Of a DNA stretch of 64,000 nt, positions 12,101 through 23,536 are shown one piece after another (position 1 is the first letter of the stretch; the number at the start of each line of letters is the position of its first letter). The notes beneath the pieces were generated by a model. The model did not search any database. It was not told the origin of the DNA and saw nothing but the letters and a program-made list of their open reading frames with translations. This DNA is from Gavia stellata (Eukaryota; Chordata; Aves; Gaviiformes; Gaviidae), in assembly GCF_030936135.1 (NCBI RefSeq), contig NC_082599.1:9565472-9629471 (forward strand). The letters are read 5' to 3'. Made by a program: the position numbers and the translations under genes.

Positions 12101-14841
12101 GGCTTTCCTCACACCAAGGAACAAGTTACGCTGGGATAAGCAACGTGGTAAATACCCCACAAATACCAGGGAAGAAGTTTTGGCCAGCTTGTCCCGCTGC
12201 ACTGGTCCATGGTGGGGCCAGACTAGCACACAACGGCTGCAGCCAACAGTGGGAGGGTGAAGCAAAGTAATATTGCTCCTCTTCAGCAGCCTGTCCATAT
12301 TGCAATGTATTTTATATTTTAGCCACATGGATGAAGTCTCAGCCTTAGGTCTTACCCTGGGTCAGTCCTCTGGTCTGGCCCCCTGCGTGACTGCAGCACG
12401 TACCCGCAATGGTGGCACTGTGGTGGAGGTGAGAAAGGTGAGAGCTTCCCCTCTTGATGGCAATGCTCCTTGTGGGACCACAGTGGTGGTGGACTTTGGG
12501 GACCTCCTTGGGTTCACAACCACATGCATAACTGCAGAGCCCAAGAAGGAACCAACAGAGATACTCCATATGTTAAAACAGAGTGTAAGTTCTTTGGAGA
12601 TGGGATCTGATGTACCAAATCGTAAAGGAGCTAAAAAAAGATGCTCTGCTATACAAAAGTAATTACACAAATATATTAAGGTTGCAGATCAGGATCTCAG
12701 AAGTCAGAAAATGCCTGCGTTAGCGTTGGCTGGAAAAGAGCCCTGTGTCCACTGAATTCCCCTCTCATTTGTTGCTGAAACTGGAAGCTGCCCAGTGAAC
12801 GAGGCAGGAAATTTGAGGAGGAGGAAGGAGACATGGTGAAGGCAGCTGAATGGTGTCCTGGGGAACTGGCTGCTATCTGTGTCCCTGCTGAAGAGTTTCT
12901 CTGAGATACTGCCAAGTCATCCAAACCATACGTCGAAAGCTTTGTCTTGGTAATTGTGTGGGGCTTTGTTTTTTGAATACATAAATTAATGCCCCAAGTT
13001 GTGATTCACAAAACTGCTGAGCACTCGTTGCTGTGAAAGAAAACAAGGGCACTGTCCTTCCAGCACATAAAGTGCTAGAGAACGTGAAGTGTTCAGAAAA
13101 ATCAGGTCATTAGGCATGCAAATTGGGTCATCAAAATTAGTGGATCTTTTTGACATTAATCTCTCTAGACTTCTTCCTGGGAAAACAGGGAGATCCCATA
13201 CCCTACAGGAGAGTTGTGAACTAAATTAATTTAATGTTTGTTTCCCCACTAGCTCCCGCTCCATCTGATGCTGATGCTATTTGCATGTCAGGCGGGCTGT
13301 TTCCATCTCTTCCTCGCTCGCTGCAGTCACTGAGGACACGGTCGAGGCGTGGATCGATGCTGTACCGGTACGGAGCACCCCCAGCCCTGGGCAGGCACAG
13401 AATGGGAGCCCTGCCCTGGCCCCTACAGCCACACCAGGCACCTCTGGTGCTGATGGGTGCATCTGGGCTGCTGAGCACTATCATTTCCAGCTCTCAGATT
13501 CTCAGATTTGGTCATATTTGAGCATTGTTTCACATGTCCAGAGTATCGTGAAGGCCAGGATGACCTGCCCACTGCCCAGCTTTCGGGCAGTGCTCCACTA
13601 CGCAGAGCTTCCCAACAGCAAAAGCAACTTCTGAACGTGCTTGTTCCTCAAGGTGGTTCTGCTCCCCTTCCATTTAGATAAGCCCAAGTCTATTACCCCT
13701 AAAGTAAAACGCTAAAACTCCTACTGCAGATGTTTAAAGTATGCATTTCTCAGAACAAAGAGCTTATTCAGCTTGAAAAGACTTACTACCTACGGAGAAG
13801 TACTAATGCCTCAGCTCCCCGCTTCTCCAGTCTCCGGCATCTGGGGGCCGTCTCAGTCACTGCTCAGCCTGCCGCCCCAAATCCTGCTGCTGGCGGAGGC
13901 AGCAGGGTGGGACCCCTCAAAACTGCTGCGCCTCCGTCACCCACAGCTTTGTCAAGGGATTCGGGGAGAGAGGTACGGCTGCATCTGAAGCCACGGCGTT
14001 CTTCAGGGAGGACTTATTTCAATATGTTGTTGAAACTATCTGATGTCAGGTTATATGTCTCAGGGGGACGCGCGTTTCGTATAGTTTGTTATGCCATCTG
14101 TTAAGAAATGCAGCCACTCGTGTCTCCGCTACATGACCACAGATGGGGAGTTTTTCCCCCTGTGTGCATTACTGTCAATATATGCCAAAGCCTTCTTAGC
14201 TGGAGCCAGGTGGAATCACCACCACGACGAGCGCGCCTGGGAAGAAGGGTGCTGGATGGGTCTTCCCGAGCACCTTGGCTTACGGCGTGCAGACGAGCTT
14301 AATGAACAAAGCCAGCCTACGCTGGCGAGGTCAGGTCCCCAAAATCCCTCCATCTTGCAGGGCACTGAGCGATGACTCCAGCCGCGGAGCTTGAGTGTGC
14401 AGCTTGTTCGTGCAGCTTCGTGCAACACGGTGTGCGGCCCCGGTTGCAGATTTGACCCTCCTGTGAACCGGCTGTGGATGGTGCTTGCCCCAAATCACTG
14501 TCCAGCGACAGCACCGTGAATCTCAGATGCATAAAAAAATCCAAAGCCTCAACTTGGTGGAGATGCCGCAGCTCTCAATGAAGGCTTGGTGTGTGCTTAA
14601 CTAAACACCGTGTCTCCAGTGCTCCAGACTGCGAAGGAAACCGTGCTCTGCTGACCGACCGACCGAGTCCTGCAGGGGAAAAAGCAAACACAAAGCGAGC
14701 AGCAAGTCCCCCAACAGCTATAAGCAGCTATTGACTTAAGCATCAGTAACGCTCCTTTTTTTCAGGGGTGATTATCGCACCTTTTAATATTGAGCTGACA
14801 CTTTTCCACCGTGACTGGGTCCATTCCTGAGCCTGTGGGTT
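6165..14841. other. Intergenic, no gene confirmed
   Basis: No recognisable gene. Two segments with good splice-like borders (6165-6199 and 12323-12428) are described as findings. A 143-codon frame at 10510-10941 and a 129-codon frame at 12273-12662 resemble no known protein. Sequence around 13800-14660 is relatively rich in CpG, including a (GACC)3 run near 14653, without other promoter marks. Confidence 0.55.
9878..9940. repeat. Probable ancient palindromic amniote repeat fragment
   Basis: The segment GGACCTGATCCTGCCCCCTC followed by CAACTTCAGTGGAAGTTGGA resembles the old 'GATCCTGC ... GACTTCAATGGGAG' palindromic repeats scattered in bird, crocodile and turtle genomes. The match is from memory and diverged. 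Confidence 0.4.
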
Positions 14842-14996
14842 GGAAGCTTTAAAGGGAGGTTTTACAGAAAGGGGACTGTAATTGGAAGTTTTATTGAAAA
14901 CTGGAAGTTTCACAGGAAGGGGACGTTCGTTAGGAAGGGAAGTTTTACAAAAAGGGGATTTCATTAGGAAGGAAAGTTTTACAGAAAGGAGACTGC
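14842..14996 (+). repeat. Degenerate 34-35 bp minisatellite
   Basis: Four to five diverged tandem copies of a unit of the form GGAAGTTTTACAGAAAGGGG followed by a variable ACTTCATTA-like segment. Unit anchors (GTTT) fall at 14859, 14888, 14907, 14942 and 14976, so the last three copies are spaced 35 and 34 bp while the earlier ones have deletions. Open frames crossing it on both strands are repeat artefacts. Confidence 0.8.
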
Positions 14997-15965
14997 AAAG
15001 CCAGCCCGTTCTGATCACCCTCCACTCGCTGGTCTCTTTGGGTCAGGTATTTCACCCAAGCAGAATAGGAGCTGGTATTAGATTTATTTTCACTGGAAAG
15101 CAAATAGTCACCCTGCTCTCATGGCACTACTTCCACCGCACGGGCGGCAGCACCGGGCGTCATTCCCCGGTGCAAGGAGAGCTGCTGTCCTCCGGGAAGA
15201 CCCAAGTCAGCAGCAGGAGCGGCAAAGCAGCTCCCTGGGGATGAGGAAGCACTTCTGAGGCTGGTGGGCATGCCAGAAATCTGTCTGAAAACTGAACAAA
15301 AAAAATACCATTTTTTCCACCAGTGTTAGAAAGATCTCACCCCTCCACCTCCAGCCCCGCTCCCAGGCGCGGGTGGTGCTCAGCCCTTCTGCAAACCTGC
15401 TTTCAAAACTCAGACCTGGGATGCTGCCTCGGGAGGCAGCATTTTGGGGTACCAACAGACGTTTGCGCCCATCGCTTCTTATAAAAGCCCGGTTGGCCTC
15501 AGCGAACACAGTCCCCCAACTGAGCCCCTCGCCTCCGCAAAGCTCCGCAGGGTCCTGCTCACCGTGCTCTCTGGCCAGGCTCCACGGACCAGCGGAGGCA
15601 GGGGAGGTGGCCCCAGCTCCAGGGGGACCAGGCGGCAGCCCCAGAAACTACTGGGGACAGTGGGGGACCTGGAGGTGCCACCGAGGGGTTCTGAGGCACC
15701 AAGTGACCAACACTTGCCCATCCTGGATTTTTACAACCAAATGCAACTTTTGACTGATGTCCAGTTCATGCAGCAAGAAGGCAGATGCTCTACACAAAGA
15801 TTTCACTGGTGCTTTGTGTGGACTTCGGGCTCCTTCCTCCCCTTCTCACATTGCAGGATCAGGACTTAATTTACCAAGTGATGCAACCAAATAAAAAAGC
15901 TAAAGCACTTGAATATAATACTGTGACTAATGGAAAGGATATCTTAATTTAGAGGTATCTTCTCT

Positions 15966-15997
15966 ACTTCTGCCATAATTTACTTCTGCCATAATTT
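15966..15997 (+). repeat. Perfect 16-bp tandem duplication
   Basis: ACTTCTGCCATAATTT is present twice head to tail (15966-15981 and 15982-15997) with no mismatch, probably a recent slippage event. Confidence 0.95.
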
Positions 15998-17306
15998 AAG
16001 TTTGCACATGCCCATGGGAAAAAACCCAACAACTCATAAAACAATTTTCAAATAAACAGATATCTTACATTATGAATATATGTCTTTGAGGCATGTAAAG
16101 CCCTGTATCTAAAGCAACCTCCAGCAGAGCTCCGCCTGCCTTGAACTCTCCGCAGGACTGCCCACGTGCATTTATTTTGAATGCCCACATATTGCACCTG
16201 CGGCTCTGATGGTACAGCGAGCAGACAGCTGGCAGGATCGCCCGGCTTGGGGATGCTTCAGCCATGGACCAAGTTCATCAGCACTTATGTGGAGCCCCAT
16301 GTAGCCGAAATTTTCCTCCATGTCTCTTACAACTGGGAGGCTGCCAGTGCTACATCTGCCTCTACAAGCTATGAGTCCTGTAACAAATATTTGGACTCCA
16401 AAAAATAGGGCCCCAGGAGAGAAAGGATTAGGCGCAACCCTTAAAAAAATGAAGTCTTTGTGTTTTAATATCCGCATTCATATCTCAGCCTCTGTCAAGC
16501 TTTTCACACAGTGCTTTGGGTGGGGGGCAGCCAAGAGTCATGGCATCTCGGAGGGAGCTGCCGGTTGAGGGAGCATGTCCTTCAACGCCAGGAAGGGCAG
16601 CAACAACGCAGACCTTCGAGATGAGAAACACTTGCTCCTTTCTGCACCTGTATAATTCCCCAGATGGACACCCACTAGGGTTGCCAGATTTAAAATCAGA
16701 AAATACGAGATGCAGCAGCCACAGCAGCTGGAGGAAGCTGTGAGGAACTATTTTTCCATCATGTCACTGAAAAAAAAATTGGAAATGGAAGAGAAGATGG
16801 ACTAGAAATAGAAAAAAAATAGAAAAGGAAGAGTAAAAGCTGCGAGGAGGCCAGAATGGAAAGGAGATGAATAGAAGGAAGAGAAAGCTTAGCAGGAAAA
16901 AACACTTGCTTGCAATCCCGAAAATGAGTAAATCTGGAGAGAAATAACAATTCTGCTCTTACAGAAAATTGCCACAAAACCCAAACAAAAAACCCTGAAT
17001 GGGCAAAAATGCTGGCCCAAATACAAACTCATTATCTCCTCCATTTTTTTAGGCAAATGACCAGCAAGATGGCAACTTTTGTGCATCGATCCTTAGGAAA
17101 CAGCACTCCCCCCGACTCCTGTCATGAAGGACAAGGGATTAGCTCAGGCACCAAGGAGCTGACATAGTTAAACACTGCTGCTGGCAGATACAATCCAGTT
17201 TATCACCGAGGCTGTAAAAACACGCATGAAAGCAAATTCGTAAGAAAGATACTCTAATGAAGATGTATAGAAGGGCTGTAATGCCATGTAGCCTCTTGAT
17301 AGCTAA

Positions 17307-17377
17307 GGCCCTGATCCTGCAAATTAAGCTAAGCGGCGAAGTTAATCAGATGCATAAGCGTTTGCAACATCAGTGGG
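17307..17377. repeat. Probable ancient palindromic repeat
   Basis: The left arm GGCCCTGATCCTGCAAATTA is answered by the right arm GCGTTTGCAACATCAGTGGG, an imperfect inverted complement. The interior (AGTTAATCAGATGCATAAGC) resembles the 'AGTTAAGCATGTGCATAAG' core of an amniote hairpin repeat known from reptile and bird genomes. Confidence 0.5.
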
Positions 17378-20300
17378 TTTTTTTTCTTCCCCAAATGAGC
17401 TAAATTCAAAAAGCCTTCGTTTAAATTACATGAAGATATTAGCAACATTGGTTCTTTATTAGAAGCGGTTTATTCATTCAGGGTGTACAGTACGGAGCAA
17501 CACGCCTGGCATGGTTAGTGATGCGTGAACCTGAAGGGGAAGAAATCCCTTTGCATTCCCTTCACAGCCAAGTTGCACAACAATTCAGGCTGCTGCCTCA
17601 GCAGCCAAACGGGCAATTTTCCAAGCCTAAAAGTCAGCAACGAACCCAAGTGTTAAGGAGGCTTTGTTCTCCCTTAAAGCTGACCAGATACCCTTGGAAA
17701 GCTCCCTCGGATTGTTCTTCTTCCTCCCCATCTTCTCCCTGACAGCCTCTTTCACTAGGAGAGTATAACCACGATGTTGCATTTCCCAGCCCTCTGCTCC
17801 GAAGCAAGGGGTGAAAACCTTACCCAGCTTCACAGGGTCAACGGCAAAACCTTTGGTTCATGGCAAGGCTATAAATGTCCCGGTGAGGATGACCAAACTA
17901 GAGCCATGCACCTGAGGGAAGAAGAGAAGAAAAAATCCAGGCTCTCCGACAGCTCATCTCCTATCTCAGAGGTAAGTTTAAAGCTGTGGCAAATGCGTGT
18001 TAGCAGCAGGCGTGGCAGGGTAACCCTCAGGAGCCGTCCTGCACTTGTCTTCATGTCAGGGAATGAAATACTAACTCAAAGCAGCAAATCCCGCTTACAA
18101 TTTGCACACCTCAAAGACACTGCTAAAATCATCTCTTTTGTACAATGCAGGATGTCTTGTTCAATGAGAAAGAAAAACCGTCAAAAGCTGAACAGGCAAA
18201 GGAGAGTGAGAAGCCCTCTCCGCGAGTGGAGCATCTCCGTGATCGTAACATAAGGCGATCAAGGCTGGGAGGCCAGGGGACCTTGTTGCCCTCTCAGCAG
18301 ACCCATTAGCACTCCGGTAAGATTCTTCATGTTGATCAGTTGAACAGTAACAGTTTCTCATAACAAAGCACCCGAGCAGCATCCATCAGGTACGCTCGTG
18401 AGGTATCGGTGTGTGGGTGATCAGGGACTACCTCCTCCGCAGTGAAACGTAGGCGATGTTGAGATGGGATGCTTAAGCTATGGCGTAACATACAGCAATG
18501 CTGTATAAAGGCGAAAATTGGGTAAAACCTTTTAGAAAGAAATGACTTTATTCAGGAAGAAATACAACACCAAGGGGAAAGAGGAATACAAAAAGAACAA
18601 GCAAACAAATGGCTCTTGCTTTTCTCTGCCATTTTTAAGAGGCTTAAGTGAAAATTTCTAAATGTATTTTTCAGTTAATTTCCAATTTTTCTCAATATAT
18701 ATCCTTCCCATTTTCTACTGGCTCTGATAAGATTAATTTCTCATCCAAGCATTCCAGCAACCTCCTTGACTAGTATTGCCCATTTAACAAATATTTTCAT
18801 CCTACACCATGGCTGTACTCAGGTCTTTCATAGCCAGTCTGTGCTTAATGGCCACAATGCATTCAGAAGCCAAGAATACCTATAAATATTTCAGTGTGCA
18901 TGAACTGAAATTTCAGGGAACAACCTCCCCCCAAATTCAGTGGTCACTTGTGGTCATTCATGATTACAATTTTGCAGCAGGAGCAAAGGATCTTACCTTG
19001 TCTTTGAACCTTGGCCCCATACCAAGTGAAAAGGAAGATGGCAATGATGTCAAGAGTGAAACAGTATTACACACCAAGATACCATTTCTAGTCCCCCAGC
19101 CACAAATGTCAGGAAAATATTTTGAGTACATATAACTGTTCTTGCTCCCTTTTTTGGTCTTGGCTCTACCCACCTCTTACTGGTCATTCTTGGAGATAAA
19201 TACTGTGCCAGATGGACTTTTATTCTGACCTGGTACACAACTTCTTACATGATTGTAGGATCAAGAACTAGCTTTTCTAAATTTCCCAGGTTTGGAAGTG
19301 TTTCAAAGGGAAAAATAGAAAAGAAAAAGAAACGCCATCGATCTAGTAACATTTTAAAATGGTTTTTTTTTAGCATTCTTCTCTGCACCATTTGTAATAA
19401 CCAGACAGGTATTAAATAGCTACAGAGTGGCAAGAGGAAAAGCAGATGGAAAAGGGAAAAGAAAAATCCCTAGTATCTCTTGTTATTTCCTACAAGGCAA
19501 AAAGAGATTAAGCGAGTATTAAAATTATCTTAAGAAGGAAAAATAAACGCTAAGAACGATTAGAAAAACAAAATGCTGTTTCATTTCAAATCTGCAAGAA
19601 AAAAATCTGCTTTTTTTTTACTTCATTAAAAATGAATTAAATTAATTAAATTCATTCATGAGGTAACCTCTTCCTTTCAGCCTAACCCCTCCACATCAGA
19701 GAGCCGGCTGAAGGGGACATGGGGGGAAAAGAAGAGGGGGCTTCCTGGAGTGCTTTGTGCTGAGGCTATTTTGGGTTGCATAGCAGCTGGTGGGCAACTG
19801 TGGGCAGCATCTATAAGCTATAGCAACGCTTGGGGTGACGGCTGGCAGCTGTGCCAGCCCTTGGATCAGTCCCGAGGCCCAGAAATGCAAAGACATCACG
19901 AAGCCGTTTTCTTCCCCTGTCTCGTGTTGAGCCTCCTGGGAGGCACAAGACAAAACCTGGCATTGACATCCTTCCTGATCTCTGTCGGCCAGAGCTTCCA
20001 CACCCAAAACTCACAGCGACATCCACCCTATATACATTTGCAGAATTGGTCCAGTGTGTTTCAGAGATTGCTCTTTTCTTATAGTCAGAATGATAACAAA
20101 CTAGATACACAGAATAACTGCTGGAACAAGATCAGATTGGTAGGCGAGATGTTTAGTCCAACAAAGCCTGGCTTTCAAGCCGGAAACGTTTCATAACACC
20201 ACTCCCTTAGGTTGCTGCAGAAGAGCCCTTTTGCTAAACTCAGGCACTAACCAGCACTGCTAACCTGTTCTGTTTACGGGATACCTGGCATGGTCTGAAA

Positions 20301-22897
20301 GCACTTTCTGAAATAATCTGTTTAACACAACTCCACAGCTGCTGTGTAAATTTAAGGACTGAACATGAGCTGGTACTTGTGCAATCACTGACCAAGACAT
20401 TTGCTCTTGAGTTGATTCACACTGACAATGTAAATTGAGCAGGTTCTGGGAGGTACAATGCAAAGTCAGTGCCGTCGGTACTGGAGCAGGGAGCGTTGGT
20501 TCCTGACTGGAAGAAAAGTGCATATTTGCACACCTCCTGCTGGAAAGAGAGGAATGCGACTGTTAATCCCTGGTGTCTGAATAACTAAACACAAAATGGT
20601 TGTCAAGAAAAAACCCAACAAAATTAATCTTTTCTCTAAGTGGTTGCCAAACCTGACGTAGACAAAACATCAAGCAGGTGAAAGATGCTGCAGTTTTCCC
20701 TGCAAACCTCTAACTACAGGGAGCACTCGGCCACGGCTCTCCCCCAGATTAGCGAGAAGGTCAGCAGCTCCCATCAAAGAGCAGCCTTCGCTCCGTAGCT
20801 GCAGCCTGACCCCTGTCAGCTTCATCAGCTGGACTTGAAACCTTTCCCAAACCCTCCGGCTCCGCCTGGGAGTAGGCAGCCCAACCTGAGCCCAGCCTGG
20901 ACTCATTCAGAGCCTGAGGCTGACTGAGAAGTGCCCTTCCTCCCATTGCCATCTGCATTCTGGTGCCTACGTTGGAGAGAAACAGCGCTTGCCGGCATGT
21001 CACAGGTCTGCTCCAAAGGCCCTCTGCTACCGCCACCACCCCATGAGGTGACACCAGGGTCCTAAATGAATGGAGAACCGGGGATCCTCAGCGGCAGAGC
21101 CTCCTGCCTCGCCTGCATGAGCTCCAGCCAGGTAGGACGGGTGCGAGGCTGGAATTGGAGTTACCACGGCGAACCACCTGGCATGAAATGACCTCATTGG
21201 AGACTTCCTCGCTACAGGATTTCTGGGGGATGCAGTAAAGCTGATTGTAATGCTAATTTTCTTACAGGACTGCAGTGCTGTGCTTACCTCAGATGCTGAG
21301 CATCGCTAGTTGGAGGAGTGGTCCCCTCCCCCTCAGGGACTGGGAATCCTGCTTTAAGGCATGAGTAAAAATAGGGTTTCACTAATCCCTAGTTGGTTGC
21401 ATCACAGGAGTATCGCGCACACACACAGAGTACAGTGTCTGCTCCAGAGCGAGGATTTCAGGGCTGTAAGGAGGTTTGGGCTGCAGCTTGTAATGGCTTC
21501 AGCATTGGTGGCTGAAGTCAGCTCTCTGTGCTTTAAGTCTTATAAACACCCTCATATTAAGCAGTGTCCCCTCATCCCACAGCAAAGGTGAATGCTGCTT
21601 CCAACATAAGCTTAAATGCAACCCAAATGGTTGGATGTGGCTGGTCTGCTAGGACAGCAGCTTTGGAAAGTGTGTGTGGGGTGTGTGTATGTGAGAAGGG
21701 ATGTATATGGCACATCCTGACACAGACAAATATTGGAAATCTCTGCCTCCACTTGAAGATTCATTGATGCTTCTCAAGGTGTACCTAAGGTTGGGATTTT
21801 CACTATTGTACCAACAGCTGCACCATGTTTGGTGACTGAATGATGTCCCTTCCACGACCTTACCCCGCATCTATCCTGTTCATGATTTGACTTCCTCCAG
21901 TCTCCTCATTGTGCTTAAATATACCTTGAGTCCAAGGCAGGCACAGCTCTTGGAACCTAGTTGTGCTGATTCTCGGTCTCAGGCGGTCCTGCAAGCTCTC
22001 CTAAAGCACACAGCCTTGCAATTAAGAGGCACCACACTTGCACAGGACCAAGGGTTCAAGCTCTATGAAAGCGTGGAGTCAGAGGGCAGGCAGCAGCTCC
22101 CGCATCTGTGGGCAGTCCCAGGGCATTTACATATCCAGGAAAATTGTTCTGATTTCACTCAAATTAAGTGTAAGTTTTTGCTTAAAAGATCTATATGACG
22201 CTTAGTAGCATTTACCTGCTTTAAGTTTTCTTGTCTCCCTCCTCTTACATTAGTTATTTCGCAGCTTCTCTTTCCATAAGTCTCCAAGATCGGAAGGTAC
22301 GGTGGCAATTATTTTGTTTCATCTCCTGCACCAAACAGGCAAGAGTTTCATCAAGCCCTCTGCTGAGTCTATTATTTCTGGCTGAGCTAAGAAATATTGT
22401 TAAGTAAACATTCTACTCCTGATTACTCATGAGGAAGCCACCACATTTTTAGGTATAAGCACATATGCACATTTATGCGTGCACACTTTTCTTTTAGAGA
22501 TTACAGCATTTACAGATTTTCCAACAGGAATGACCCAAGAAGGTCCAATCCAGGAAGGAATTGTGAGATATGCTTCTGTAGTAACTGAAATAAATACCCG
22601 GAATATGTATTGAAAGCCCACTTCTGATCTTGCTCATTAAGTAATGGGTAGAGTGAAGGAGTGGGGTCCCATTTGTTAATGACTGCAGATGGATCTGAGT
22701 GGTCTGTTTGGCACACAGCTATCACCAGTGCTCCTAGGACCAATGCCATCTCTTTTTCTCCAAAGATGGATGCAGAATTGCTTTCTATCATGAAAAAAAC
22801 AACTCAATTCAAATGAGCTATGTTGCCCAGAACAATTTGGAGAGGTACAGAGGAGCAAGGAAAGGTTTTATCTATCCAATTTACTAGACATAATCTT

Positions 22898-23536
22898 GCC
22901 CCTGTACTCGGCGCTGGTGAGGCCACACCTCGAGTACTGTGTTCAGTTTTGGGCCCCTCACTCCAAGAAGGACATTGAGGTGCTGGAGCATGTCCAGAGA
23001 AGGGCGACGAAGCTGGTGAGGGGTCTGGAGCACAAGTCTGATGAGGAGCGGCTGAGGGAGCTGGGGTTGTTCAGTCTGGAGAAGAGGAGGCTGAGGGGAG
23101 ACCTTATCGCTCTCTACAACTACCTGAAAGGGGGTTGCAGAGAGGTGGGTGTTGGTCTCTTCTCCCAAGTGACTAGTGACAGGACTAGAGGACATGGCCT
23201 CAAGTTGCGCCAGGAGAGGTTTAGACTGGATATTAGGAAAAATGTCTTTACTGAGAGAGTGGTGAAACATTGGAACAGGCTGCCCAGGGAGGTGGTAGAG
23301 TCACCCTCCCTGGAGGTATTCAAGGAGCGTGTGGATGTGGCATTGTGGGATGTGGCTTGATGGGCATAGTGCTGTGTGGTGTGGGTGAGTTGTTCTGGTG
23401 TGGGTTGTGGTGTATTTTGTGGTTTGTGGGTGGTTTTGGTATTTTTTTGTGGTGTTTTTTTTTTTTTTTTTTTTTTATGGTTGGACTTGATGATCTTACA
23501 GGTCTTTTCCAACCTTAGTGATTCTGTGATTCTGTG
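22898..23536 (+). mobile_element. CR1 LINE, 5'-truncated, young copy A
   Basis: This is the 3' end of a CR1 non-LTR retrotransposon. It has an uninterrupted frame of about 153 codons (22899-23360) matching the C-terminal end of the CR1 reverse-transcriptase protein ([18 protein letters not shown] at the start, [18 protein letters not shown] near the end). A GT-rich and T22 segment (23455-23476), the conserved GGTTGGACTTGATGATCTTA box and two ATTCTGTG octamers at 23521-23536 follow. The frame has no internal ATG at its 5' end because the element is truncated, so it is not a functional gene. Lack of frameshifts and about 93% protein identity with the - strand copy at 26939-27477 point to a fairly recent subfamily. 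Confidence 0.95.

Larger units (their letters stand above)
14997..22897. other. Intergenic, no gene confirmed
   Basis: A GC-rich portion covers about 15120-15720. A purine-rich low-complexity tract (mostly A and G on +) runs from about 16768 to 16902. A GT-rich run lies at about 21668-21690. A candidate exon at 17759-17971 and a candidate small secreted-type frame at 18809-19135 are discussed as findings; neither matches a family I recognise. Confidence 0.55.

Noticed and set aside
22899..23360. Intact 153-codon frame as a possible host gene
   Set aside because: It is the C-terminal end of the CR1 reverse-transcriptase protein in a 5'-truncated element, with no start codon of its own at the 5' end and no promoter. 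The same applies to 27013-27477 on the - strand.
23362..23476. GT-rich and poly-T block as an independent microsatellite
   Set aside because: It lies within the 3' untranslated tail of CR1 copy A, between the reverse-transcriptase frame and the terminal octamers.
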